A stretch of DNA of 64,000 bases from Palsa-504 sp963818225 (GTDB lineage: Bacteria > Actinomycetota > Actinomycetes > Streptosporangiales > Streptosporangiaceae). The translations under genes were made by a program, and so were the position numbers. Location of the stretch: contig CAWFRO010000015.1 in the NCBI GenBank assembly GCA_963818225.1, forward strand, positions 1 to 64,000, read 5' to 3'. The notes below the pieces were generated by a model. The model worked only from the letters and a program-made list of their open reading frames with translations, did not search any database and was not told the origin of the DNA. Shown here in pieces: positions 53,628 to 61,231 of the stretch. Every line of letters begins with the position of its first letter. Within the stretch, counting starts at the first letter, position 1.

Positions 53628-54554
53628 ATGGCCGCGGATCAGGTCGAAGTCGAGGTCGGGGACCGGTCGGTGCGGATCTCCCATCCGGGCCGGGTGTACT
53701 TCCCGGCCCGCGGCGAGACCAAGCTGGACCTGGTCCGCTACTACCTGGCCGTCGGCGACGGCATCGTGCGGGCGCTGCGGGAGCGGCCGTGCATGCTGCA
53801 CCGGTTCCCGTCCGGGGTGGCGGGGGAGAAGGTGCACCAGAAGCGGGTGCCGGCCGGCGCGCCGCCGTGGCTGGAAACGGTGCGGGTGTCCTTCCCCCGG
53901 TACGGCCGGCACGCCGACGAACTGTGCGTGACCGAGCTGGCCGCGGTGATCTGGGCGGTGCAGATGTCCACCGTGGAGTTCCACCCGTGGAACTCCCGGC
54001 GCGCCGATACCGAACGGCCCGACGAGTGGCGCATCGACCTGGATCCCATGCCGCGGTGCGAGTTCGCCACCGTCCGCCGGGTCGCCCGGATCTGCCAGGA
54101 GATCCTCGGCGAGATCGGCGCGACCGGGTGGCCGAAGACCTCTGGCGGTAACGGCCTGCACATCTACGTCCGGATCCAGCCGCGGTGGGGCTTCGCCGAG
54201 GTCCGGCGGGCCGCGTACGCCTTCGCCCGCGAGGTCGAGCGCCGCGCGCCGGACCTGGTCACGACCACCTGGTGGCGTAAAGACCGCGACCCCGGCAAGC
54301 TGTTCGTCGACTACAACCAGAACGCCCGCGACCACACCATCGCCAGCGCCTACTCGGTGCGCGGCGTGCCGGAGGCCACCGTATCCACCCCCATCACGTG
54401 GGACGAGGTCGACGAGGTCGACCCGCGCCGGTTCACCATCGCCACCGTGCCGGCCCGCTTCGCCGAGCTCGGCGACCTGCACCAGGGCATCGACGACTCC
54501 GCCTACCCGCTGGACACCCTGCTGGCCTGGGCCGACCGCGACGGGCTCGACTGA
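53628..54554 (+). CDS. Stand-alone LigD-type DNA polymerase domain (archaeo-eukaryotic primase family, NHEJ)
   Basis: This 308-residue protein matches the LigD polymerase domain. Metal-binding acids are in RIDLDPMPRCEFATVR, the nucleotide His motif is in TSGGNGLHIYVRI, and the third acid is in KLFVDYNQNARD. Short forms without ligase or nuclease domains are known in actinobacteria and fill gaps during Ku-dependent end joining. No Ku or ligase gene is in the window. The start ATG 53628 lies 2 bases after the preceding stop. Confidence 0.94.
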   Translation: MAADQVEVEVGDRSVRISHPGRVYFPARGETKLDLVRYYLAVGDGIVRALRERPCMLHRFPSGVAGEKVHQKRVPAGAPPWLETVRVSFPRYGRHADELCVTELAAVIWAVQMSTVEFHPWNSRRADTERPDEWRIDLDPMPRCEFATVRRVARICQEILGEIGATGWPKTSGGNGLHIYVRIQPRWGFAEVRRAAYAFAREVERRAPDLVTTTWWRKDRDPGKLFVDYNQNARDHTIASAYSVRGVPEATVSTPITWDEVDEVDPRRFTIATVPARFAELGDLHQGIDDSAYPLDTLLAWADRDGLD

Positions 54555-54637
54555 CCCACACCGAGATGCCCGCACCGAGATGGCCCGCACCGAGATGCCC
54601 CTCGCCCCCGACCCCCCGGTCATGAGAGTCTCCTTAT

Positions 54638-55741
54638 GTGTGCACTGTGGTGGTAAGTCTCCAGCCCGAGGCCCCGATGCCGCTGCTGCTCCTGGGCTTC
54701 CGCGATGAGTTCACCGGCCGCGTGTGGCGGCCCCCGGCCCGGCACTGGCCGGGATCGCCGCTGGTCGGCGGGCGCGATGAGGAGGCAGGCGGCACCTGGC
54801 TCGCGCTGCACCCGGACCTCCCGCGAGTCAGCTGCCTGCTGAACGGCCGCGTCGAGCAGCCCCCGCCGCCCAAGAAGCCCAGGTCACGAGGCGAGCTCCC
54901 GCTGCTCGCGGCCGCCGACGGAGAGCAGGCCCTCAAGCAGCTGCAGGAGGACCACGCCACCCTGACCGACTTCAACCCGTTCTTCCTGATCTGCGCCGAC
55001 CCGACCTCCGTGCTCATGCTCAGCTGGGACGGCACCCGAGCCGCTCTCGAAGACCTCGGGCCGGGCACCCACCTCATCACCAACACCGGCCACACCTATC
55101 CATCCGCCGCCGAAGACGACAAGGCCCGGCACTTCGGCCCCCGGTTCGCCGCGTACCGCCCGGACGCCGACCCGGCCGCCGCCATCCCGGACGCCTGGGG
55201 CGAATGGATCACGCTGGCCTGCGGGGACAACCTGCCCGGCGACGACCCGGCCGCGATCATCGCCCGCCGGAATCTGCCCGACGGTCGGCTGTGGGGCACG
55301 ACGTCGGTCAGCCTGGTCGCCCTCGGCGCCGACCGTCTCCGCTACGACTTCCAGCCCGTCCCCGCCGACCCGGTCAGCTGGTATTCCGTCGGCCTGCCCG
55401 CGCGCTTAGCTCACGGCAGGCGCGGCGCCAGGCCCAGCTCGGCAAATATCCGCTCGGTGTCCAGGAAGAACGTCAACCGGCTGACCAGCCCGCCGGACAC
55501 CTCGTGCACCAGCAGGGCCCAGGGCGAATACCCGCCCGCCGGGTCCGGCTTGTACTGCGCGAACGCCGGTACCCCGTTGACCTGCCCCGCGGGCACCACG
55601 ATCGAGCCGGCGCACTGGCTCGGCATCGGCTCCAGCATCCAGCGGCCGACGTTCTGCGCGCCCCGGACCCAGAAGGCGTACGGCGGCATCGTCATCAGCG
55701 CGTCGTCGGCCAGCAGCGTGACCAGCTGCGCCACGTCATAG
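54638..55741 (+). CDS. NRDE/TANGO2-family protein with a run-on C-terminus overlapping the sigma-factor gene
   Basis: The start GTG 54638 gives MCTVVVS, where Cys2 is the conserved N-terminal nucleophile of the NRDE (TANGO2) family. Further motifs are LLLLGFRDEFTGR, WLALHPDLPRVSCLLNGR and LITNTGHTYPSA. The recognisable domain ends at about residue 256 (PVSWYSVGLPAR). Beyond that, the frame stays open to 55741 through 330 bases antisense to the sigma-factor gene with Ser/Thr-rich junk. A TAG one base out of frame at 55407-55409 would end the gene exactly where homologues end, so an indel near the 3' end is likely. Confidence 0.8.
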   Translation: MCTVVVSLQPEAPMPLLLLGFRDEFTGRVWRPPARHWPGSPLVGGRDEEAGGTWLALHPDLPRVSCLLNGRVEQPPPPKKPRSRGELPLLAAADGEQALKQLQEDHATLTDFNPFFLICADPTSVLMLSWDGTRAALEDLGPGTHLITNTGHTYPSAAEDDKARHFGPRFAAYRPDADPAAAIPDAWGEWITLACGDNLPGDDPAAIIARRNLPDGRLWGTTSVSLVALGADRLRYDFQPVPADPVSWYSVGLPARLAHGRRGARPSSANIRSVSRKNVNRLTSPPDTSCTSRAQGEYPPAGSGLYCANAGTPLTCPAGTTIEPAHWLGIGSSIQRPTFCAPRTQKAYGGIVISASSASSVTSCATS

Positions 55742-56388
55742 CGCTGGAACGCGTCCACGTACCGGGCCAGCTGGCCCGCCTGGTCCGGGTCCAGCGGCCC
55801 GGGCCGCTGCTCAGGCGGCAGGTCGGCCAGGGTGGCCCGGGCCCGCTGCAGCGCGCTGTTGACCGCGGGAACACTGGTGCCGAGCGTGGCGGCCGCCTCG
55901 GCCGCGGGCATGCGCAGTACCTCGCACAGGATCAAGGTGGCCCGCTGCCGGGCCGGCAGGTGCTGCAGCGCGGTGATGAACGCCAGCCGGATCGTGTCCC
56001 GGGCCACCGCGACGTCCGCCGGGTCGCCGTGCTCGGGCAGCACCCGGTCGTCCGCCATCGGGGAGATCCAGAGGTCCTCGGCGCTCCAGTCGCCGAGCAG
56101 CGCCTCGACCGGCGGCGAGGCCGGGCCGAGGTCCATCGGCAGCGCCCGGCGCTGCCTGCCGCGCAGCATGTCCAGGCAGATGTTGGTGGCGATCCGGTAC
56201 AGCCACGACCGCACGCTCGAGCGTCCCTCGAACCCGTCGGCCGCGCGCCAGGCCCGCACCATGGTCTCCTGCACGGCGTCGTCGGCCTCGAACCCCGAGC
56301 CCAGCATGCGGTAGCAGTAACCGGTCAGCTCCCGGCGGTAGGACTCAAGCTTCTCCGGGCTCACCTCGGTTGATTGGGTAGTCGGCAT
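55411..56388 (-). CDS. ECF sigma factor with C-terminal SnoaL-like domain (SigG/SigJ type)
   Basis: This 325-residue sigma factor has region 2 (ELTGYCYRMLGSGFEADDAV, then QETMVRAWRA, SWLYRIATNICLDMLRGR) and region 4 (ALQHLPARQRATLILCEVLR; MPAAEAAATLGTSVPAVNSA). A SnoaL-type C-terminal domain follows (LARYVDAFQRYDVAQLVTLL; PPYAFWVRG). This group is controlled by its own C-terminal domain rather than by a classical anti-sigma. ATG 56388 has GGGGAG 4 bases upstream and lies 12 bases after the cupin gene stop, so the two genes are one operon. Confidence 0.93.
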   Translation of the reverse strand: MPTTQSTEVSPEKLESYRRELTGYCYRMLGSGFEADDAVQETMVRAWRAADGFEGRSSVRSWLYRIATNICLDMLRGRQRRALPMDLGPASPPVEALLGDWSAEDLWISPMADDRVLPEHGDPADVAVARDTIRLAFITALQHLPARQRATLILCEVLRMPAAEAAATLGTSVPAVNSALQRARATLADLPPEQRPGPLDPDQAGQLARYVDAFQRYDVAQLVTLLADDALMTMPPYAFWVRGAQNVGRWMLEPMPSQCAGSIVVPAGQVNGVPAFAQYKPDPAGGYSPWALLVHEVSGGLVSRLTFFLDTERIFAELGLAPRLP

Positions 56389-56399
56389 AGCTCCCCACC

Positions 56400-56870
56400 C
56401 TACGTCGCACCCCCGACATTTCCGCCGCCCAATGACGCCGGCTCCATCCCGTACCTGCTCATCAGCTCGCGCTCGGCCTCCGCGGTGGGCGGCGCCGCGG
56501 CGGACCACAGCGCGTCCAGCTCGGCAAAATAGGCGTCCATGGCCGGGGCGTGCAGCACCAGCAGCCGGCCCGGCTCGGCGCCCTGGTTCCCGAACGTATG
56601 GGCCGATCCGCGCGGCACCAGCAGGAAGTCCCCGGCCCGGCCGGCCAGCTCGGCCGTCTCCAGCCAGAAGGTGATCGTCCCGTCCAGCACGAAGAACGCC
56701 TCCGAGCAGTTCACGTGCCGGTGCGGCGGCGGGATGCGGGCCCCGGGCGGCACGGTCCGTTCCATCAGCGAGAAGTCACCGCCGGTCTGCGCCGCGACCG
56801 CCTTGAACGCCATGACGTTCCCGCGGGCGGCCAGCCGCCGCCCCTGCCCCGATGGCACGATGCTCGCCAT
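56400..56870 (-). CDS. Cupin-domain protein
   Basis: This 156-residue protein has the cupin metal-binding motif 1 PPGARIPPPHRHVNCSEAFF (His, His, Glu) and motif 2 FLLVPRGSAHTFGN (His). The conserved start MASIVPSGQGRRLAARGNVM is typical of this family. Cupins of this length bind Fe, Mn or Zn and act as dioxygenases, isomerases or simple sensors. It is the first gene of the cupin/sigma operon, so it may be a sensor or target of the sigma factor. ATG 56870 is divergent from the coiled-coil gene, only 18 bases away. Confidence 0.9.
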   Translation of the reverse strand: MASIVPSGQGRRLAARGNVMAFKAVAAQTGGDFSLMERTVPPGARIPPPHRHVNCSEAFFVLDGTITFWLETAELAGRAGDFLLVPRGSAHTFGNQGAEPGRLLVLHAPAMDAYFAELDALWSAAAPPTAEAERELMSRYGMEPASLGGGNVGGAT

Positions 56871-56888
56871 GCTGCTTATTCTGCCTGC

Positions 56889-57653
56889 ATGGCGGACCTG
56901 CTGGCCGACGCGAAGGCTGAGCTCTACCAAGCTGACCCCGAAGACTTTATGTCGCGGCGCCAGGAGCTCGTCGCCCGGGCCCGCGAAGCGGGGGAGACCG
57001 CCGCGGCCAAGCAGATCGGCGCGCTGCGCAAGCCGACCCGATCGGCCTGGGCGGTCAACCGCCTGGTCCGCGCCGACCCCGGGGTTCCGGTCCGGCTGGC
57101 CCGCCTGGCCGCCGAGCTGCGCCAAGCCGGGCCGTCCGCGGACGGCGGCCGGATCCGGGAGCTGACCGCGGCCCGGTCCCAGCTGGTCGACGAGCTCACC
57201 CGGCAGGCCTTCGAGGATCTGGCTGCCCCGGCCGCCGCGGTGCGCGAGGAGGTGACCGCGACGCTGGACGCGGCCCTGGCCGATCCCGAGGTGGCGGCCA
57301 GCCTCGGCTCCCTGGTCCGCGCCGCGCACTGGGCCGGTTTCGGCCCGGGTGGCGCGCCGCCGCCGAGCGCGCCGCCCGCGAAATCCAGAAAACCCGAGCC
57401 AGCTGAGCCGAGTGCCGAGCGTGAACGCCGTCATCGCGAGAGAATCGCTTCGGCCGAACGGGCCGTGGCTGACGCCGACCGTGCCGCTGACGCCGCTAAC
57501 GCGGCTGAGCAACAGGTGGAGGATACGGTCCGGCGGCTGGAAGCCGAGCTGGCGCAGGCGCGCCAGCAGCTCGCTGACGCCAGGCGGCAGGCCTACCGGG
57601 CCGAGTCGCAGCAGCGGCGGGCGAGCGAGACGTTGAGCCGTCTCCGGGAGTGA
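56889..57653 (+). CDS. Coiled-coil hypothetical protein
   Basis: This 254-residue protein is Ala/Arg/Glu-rich. An N-terminal helical half (LLADAKAELYQADPEDFMSR, AAKQIGALRKPTRSAWAVNR) is followed by a Pro linker and a long coiled coil (about 170-250; RLEAELAQARQQLADARRQA). The motif KPTRSAWAVNRLVR recurs in actinobacterial proteins of unknown function. It has no membrane segment. The start ATG 56889 lacks a good ribosome site and may be leaderless. A structural or DNA-associated role is possible; nothing specific is shown. Confidence 0.82.
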   Translation: MADLLADAKAELYQADPEDFMSRRQELVARAREAGETAAAKQIGALRKPTRSAWAVNRLVRADPGVPVRLARLAAELRQAGPSADGGRIRELTAARSQLVDELTRQAFEDLAAPAAAVREEVTATLDAALADPEVAASLGSLVRAAHWAGFGPGGAPPPSAPPAKSRKPEPAEPSAERERRHRERIASAERAVADADRAADAANAAEQQVEDTVRRLEAELAQARQQLADARRQAYRAESQQRRASETLSRLRE

Positions 57654-57731
57654 ACCTTTCCGGGTGGCTAGCGTCTCTTAGTACACATGAGGCCGCACCC
57701 GCCACCCGTATTGGGCCCGAACGGAGGATTG

Positions 57732-58271
57732 GTGGACACGCTGACCGGGGTGGAGCATCTACCAGAGCCGGACGGGTTCCGTGACTTCGTCGAGGCGCGG
57801 TCACCCGCGTTGCTGCGGTCCGGCTGGCTGCTGACCGGCGACTGGCCGGCGGCCGAGGACCTGGTCCAGACCGCGCTCGCTGCGGCCTGGCCGCGGTGGG
57901 CCAGCCTGCGGCGGCCGGACGCGCCGGAGCTGTACGTCCGCAAGATCATGATGAACACGTTCCTGCGCGGGCGGCAGCGGCGCTGGAACGGCGAGATCGC
58001 CACCGGCCGGCTGCCCGAGCGGGCGGCCTACGGGGATGTCTTCGCGGTGGTGGATGCCCGCCAGTCCTTGCTGGCCGCGCTGGACCGGCTGCCCGCCCGG
58101 CAGCGGGCCGTCGTCGTGCTGCGTTATTTCGCCGACCAGACGGAGGCCCAGACCGCGGCGGCGATGGGCTGCTCGGTGGGCGCGGTGAAGTCCCACGCGG
58201 CCAAGGCGCTGGCCCGGCTCAGGGACGCGCCCGGTCTGGCCGAGCTCATGAGCGGAGAGGTGGCATCGTGA
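57732..58271 (+). CDS. SigE-family ECF sigma factor
   Basis: This 179-residue protein has region 2 (FRDFVEARSPALLRSGWLLT, WPAAEDLVQTALAAAWPRW, YVRKIMMNTFLRGRQRRW) and region 4 (LPARQRAVVVLRYFADQTEA, AAAMGCSVGAVKSHAAKALA), the actinobacterial SigE family. I chose GTG 57732 because GGAGG is 4 bases upstream; ATG 57687 is also in frame. The stop overlaps the GTG of the membrane propeller gene, which is probably its anti-sigma factor. Confidence 0.93.
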   Translation: MDTLTGVEHLPEPDGFRDFVEARSPALLRSGWLLTGDWPAAEDLVQTALAAAWPRWASLRRPDAPELYVRKIMMNTFLRGRQRRWNGEIATGRLPERAAYGDVFAVVDARQSLLAALDRLPARQRAVVVLRYFADQTEAQTAAAMGCSVGAVKSHAAKALARLRDAPGLAELMSGEVAS

Positions 58272-59581
58272 ACGACGAGGAACAGCGGCTGGCTGAGGCG
58301 CTGCACCGGCTCACGCCCGAGCCGCCGCGCCGCACGACCGTCGAGCAGGTCGCCTACCGCGTGGTCACCGAGCCGCAGCTGGCCCGGGAGCCGCGCCCGC
58401 GGCGCGGTTTCCTCCGCCACTCCTGGGCCCCTGCGGCCGCCGCGGCCGCCGTGGTCCTCATCGCCGGCGCCAGCGTCGGCATCGCGACGCTGGCCAGCTC
58501 CCATCACAGCTCCCCGCCCGCCGCCGGCGGAGCCCCGTCGACGGCGGCCACGGCCTCGTCGGCGACCGCCTCCGCCTCGCCCTCCACCGTGCCATCCACC
58601 ACCGTGCCGGGGACGCTCATCACGGGCGGCCCCTGGGGCGCGGAACTGATCGGTCATCAGGCCTTCACCCAGGACTCGCTGGTCGCCGCGGGCAGCTCGC
58701 TGTACGCGTACGGGAACGGCACCTTGGACCGGATCGACCCGGCCACCGGGACCGTCGCCGCGACGGTCCGGTACACCGCGCCGCTGCCGAACCCGCCGGT
58801 CGTCATCGGGAACACCGTGTGGGTGGTGTCGTCCTACGGCGGCGGCAACGTCGTCCTGCACGGCTACGACGCCGGGACGCTCGCCCAGACCTCCTCCGTG
58901 CTGGTGCCCGCCATCGGCCACGTCGCCACCTCGGCCTCGTCCGTGCTGGCCGCCGGCCCCGACGGTCACCTCTACGTGGCCGCCGGCGACACGGTCGCGA
59001 TCGTCAACCCGTCCGGCGGGCAGGTTCTCCAGCGGATCTACCTGACCGGGGACGCGGCCAACTCGGTGGCGGTCGCCCCCGACGGGAGCAAGCTGTACGT
59101 CGGCGTCGGCCCCTCGAGCCCCTTCAAGCTGCTGGCCTACGACATCGCCTCGGCCACCGAGGTGTCCTCGTCCACCCTGGCCCACGGCGACTCCGGCGGG
59201 AACCTGGTCGCGACCTCAGGCGGCGTCTGGGGCACGACCGGCACCGGGCAGAGCGAGTGGACCTGGTTCGCCCCTGACGGGAACCTGGCCCAGGCGGTCC
59301 AGGTCGGCCGGGGCGCGGGCGGCGGCTTCGCGTCGTTCCCGAGCTACAGCGGCGGCGTCGTCTGGGTCGGCGGCACCGGCAACCTGGTGTGCGCGAGCCC
59401 GGCCACCGGGCAGGTCCTGGCTAGGGCGACCGTCCCGGCCGACCACGGCGTCGTGGAGTACTTCGGCAGCCCCGTGGTGGCCGGCGACCACGCCTACGCC
59501 TCCTACACCGACAACCAGTCCCAGCTGTCCGGCCTGGCCCGCATGACCCCCCCGACCGCCTGCTCCGGCCTCAGCTCATGA
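58268..59581 (+). CDS. Membrane-anchored anti-sigma-like protein with exported beta-propeller
   Basis: This 437-residue protein has a cytoplasmic N-terminus (about 1-50), a single helix (WAPAAAAAAVVLIAGASVGIAT), a Ser/Thr-rich spacer and an outer domain of propeller-type repeats (YGNGTLDRIDPATGTVAATV, VIGNTVWVVSSYGGGN, VAVAPDGSKLYVGVGPSS). Translational coupling to the SigE-family factor (GTGA overlap) suggests anti-sigma control, although no zinc-binding HxxxCxxC motif is visible in the N-terminal part. The propeller may sense an envelope ligand. Confidence 0.85.
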   Translation: MNDEEQRLAEALHRLTPEPPRRTTVEQVAYRVVTEPQLAREPRPRRGFLRHSWAPAAAAAAVVLIAGASVGIATLASSHHSSPPAAGGAPSTAATASSATASASPSTVPSTTVPGTLITGGPWGAELIGHQAFTQDSLVAAGSSLYAYGNGTLDRIDPATGTVAATVRYTAPLPNPPVVIGNTVWVVSSYGGGNVVLHGYDAGTLAQTSSVLVPAIGHVATSASSVLAAGPDGHLYVAAGDTVAIVNPSGGQVLQRIYLTGDAANSVAVAPDGSKLYVGVGPSSPFKLLAYDIASATEVSSSTLAHGDSGGNLVATSGGVWGTTGTGQSEWTWFAPDGNLAQAVQVGRGAGGGFASFPSYSGGVVWVGGTGNLVCASPATGQVLARATVPADHGVVEYFGSPVVAGDHAYASYTDNQSQLSGLARMTPPTACSGLSS

Positions 59582-59617
59582 TCCGCGGTGCCCTCTCCGC
59601 TTGCTCTGCGCTGGCGT

Positions 59618-59668
59618 CTGCTACCCTTCCGCCTCCGGCGGCTCTGCTACCCGTTCCGCCTCCGGCGG
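59618..59668. repeat. 26-bp direct repeat at the 3' end of the hydroquinone reductase gene
   Basis: ctgctaccc-ttccgcctccggcgg at 59618 recurs at 59644 with one inserted base. The stop codon of the leftward gene lies in the copy at 59618. A similar 3'-end duplication with a non-triplet period occurs at pspA. Confidence 0.7.
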
Positions 59669-60622
59669 CGGGCCCGGCGGCGTCCCGTCGCCGAACGGCC
59701 GCCCGCCCAGCTCCTCGCGGTGGTGCGGCGTGGTCCAGCCGGACAGGTCCGGCCCGGCCGGGACGATCCCCGACGGGTTCAGGCCGGTGTGCACCTTGTA
59801 GTAGTGCTGCTTGGTCTGCTCGAAGTCGATCGTGTCGCCGAAGCCCGGGGTCTGGAACAGGTCCCGGGCGTAGGCCCACAGCACCGGCATCTCGGTGAGC
59901 TTGCTGCGGTTGCACTTGAAGTGGCCGTGGTAGACGGCGTCGAACCGGACCAGGGTGGGCCACAGCCGGACGTCCGCTTCGGTGATCGTGTCGCCGACCA
60001 GGTACCGGCGGGTGGCCAGCCGCTGCGACAGCTGGTCCAGCCGGGCGAACAGCGCGCGGTAGGCCTCCTCGTAGGCGGCCTGCGTGCTGGCGAACCCGCA
60101 GCGGTATACGCCGTTGTTCACGTCCTCGTAGACGCCCGCGCTGACCTCTTCGATCTCATCCCGTAGCCGCTGCGGGTACAGGTCGGGTGCGCCCGGCCGG
60201 TGCTGCGCCGCCCACTCCTGCTCCAGGTCCAGCGTGATCTGCCGGAAGTCGGCGGTCACCACCGCGCCGGCCGGGATGTCCACGATGGCCGGGACGGTCA
60301 CCCCCAGGTCGTACCCGGGTACGGCCTTCTCGTAGGCTTCGCGCAGCCGGTGAATGCCCAGCACCGGGTCCAGGCCGCCCGGGTCCAGGTCGAAGCTCCA
60401 GCTCCGCCAGTCGTGCTCCGGCCCGCAGATGCCCAGCGACAGCGCGGGCTCCAGCCCGAGCAGCCGGCGGACGATCATCGTCCGGTTCGCCCACGGGCAC
60501 GCCCGCGCCACCACCAGCCGGTACCGCCCGGGTTCCGCGGGGAACGTCCCGTCCCGCCCGTCCGCCGTGATCCGCCCGTCCAGGTACCGCGTATCCCTGA
60601 CAAATTCTCCCGCCGCGCTCAC
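59621..60622 (-). CDS. Glutathionyl-hydroquinone reductase / Xi-class GST (YqjG/ECM4 family)
   Basis: This 333-residue protein has the signature Cys42 in VVARACPWANRTMI. It also has GPEHDWRSWSFDLDPGGLDP, DEIEEVSAGVYEDVNNGVYR, then CGFASTQAAYE and LTEMPVLWAYARDLFQTPGF. The family reduces glutathionyl- or other thiol-hydroquinones. Actinomycetes use mycothiol, so mycothiol conjugates are the likely substrate, which is inference. Start GTG 60622. The C-terminus is a Pro/Glu/Ala tail produced in part by a 26-bp repeat. Confidence 0.93.
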   Translation of the reverse strand: MSAAGEFVRDTRYLDGRITADGRDGTFPAEPGRYRLVVARACPWANRTMIVRRLLGLEPALSLGICGPEHDWRSWSFDLDPGGLDPVLGIHRLREAYEKAVPGYDLGVTVPAIVDIPAGAVVTADFRQITLDLEQEWAAQHRPGAPDLYPQRLRDEIEEVSAGVYEDVNNGVYRCGFASTQAAYEEAYRALFARLDQLSQRLATRRYLVGDTITEADVRLWPTLVRFDAVYHGHFKCNRSKLTEMPVLWAYARDLFQTPGFGDTIDFEQTKQHYYKVHTGLNPSGIVPAGPDLSGWTTPHHREELGGRPFGDGTPPGPPPEAERVAEPPEAEG

Positions 60623-60974
60623 CCTTCTGACGCTATCTGACTGTGTCCCCGCCCAGCTACGCCACCCGCGGCCCGGATGTCACCAGGGATGACACCGCCG
60701 ACAAAGGCCGGAAGTTTCCCGCCGAGGTGCTGACCACCGGCGATAGCGCCGCAGGGCTACCACGACCCATGCCTCCTTGCTTGGCGATGGCCAGCCACTT
60801 CGTCGGCCTGCCGCTACTCCATTTGTGACCAATATGCAGCACTCGCCCGGCCAGCGTCGGAACCAGCCGCTAAACGGGCCTGCCCGGCCACGAAGAAGGA
60901 GCGGGCCTGGCCCGAGCCCCTCGTCCCGGGCATCTCGGGCAGGCCCGCAGCGGCGAGATCGCTGGGCCTTGCCG
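60623..60974. other. Intergenic region between the GHR gene and the RiPP-like locus
   Basis: These 352 bases contain a minus-strand open stretch (60657-60842, 61 codons from GTG) whose peptide has no family match and no clear ribosome site. They also contain the terminator hairpin at 60901-60948. A short TGTCA/TGACA inverted repeat lies near 60679-60695. No gene is called. Confidence 0.5.
60901..60948 (-). terminator. Hairpin downstream of the second RiPP-like precursor gene
   Basis: gcgggcctggcccgag (60901-60916) pairs with ctcgggcaggcccgc (60934-60948), a 15-bp stem with one bulge, across a 17-base loop. It lies 27 bases beyond the precursor stop on the leftward transcript, the expected position for a terminator or a 3'-protective structure. 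Confidence 0.65.
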
Positions 60975-61163
60975 TCAGATGTAATTCACGCCAGCCGGGT
61001 GGAAGGGACCCGGAGCGGGGAGCATGGGACCGCCCGGGTTGACACCGCCCGGGTTCCAGTAGCGGTGTAGGGCGGGGCTGATCATGAGGGTTTCCCGGGC
61101 CGGGAGCAGCTCGGCATGTTCCAGCTCGAGGTGCTGCGTCGTCACGGCAGGTGCAGCGGACAT
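60975..61163 (-). CDS. Putative RiPP precursor peptide 2 (leader LELExAELLPARETL)
   Basis: This is a 62-residue peptide with ATG 61163 after GGAGG. The first 27 residues contain VTTQHLELEHAELLPARETL, nearly the same as in the peptide at 62815-63009. The remainder is a different, Gly/Pro-rich segment (MISPALHRYWNPGGVNPGG, then PMLPAPGPFHPAGVNYI). A conserved N-terminal leader on unrelated C-terminal cores is the hallmark of ribosomally made, post-translationally modified peptides. It lies 68 bases downstream of the metalloprotease gene in the same orientation, followed by a hairpin. The core has no Cys and a single Ser, so lanthionine-type chemistry is unlikely. Modification and cleavage sites are unknown; cleavage after the leader motif is inference. 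Confidence 0.72.
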   Translation of the reverse strand: MSAAPAVTTQHLELEHAELLPARETLMISPALHRYWNPGGVNPGGPMLPAPGPFHPAGVNYI

Positions 61164-61231
61164 GGGGGCCTCCTTGGAGGGTGGGTATCTGGCCCGGCGG
61201 CGCCGGGCCAGCGGTGTCGTTGCGGGCGGCG

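Noticed and set aside
56871..57512. N-terminal extension of the cupin protein up to 57512
   Set aside because: That frame is antisense to the coiled-coil gene. The conserved cupin start MASIVPSG lies at 56870.
60657..60842. 61-codon minus-strand ORF between the GHR gene and the peptide locus
   Set aside because: It has no ribosome site, no recognisable family and ordinary composition. It could be a remnant, but support is too weak to call a gene.
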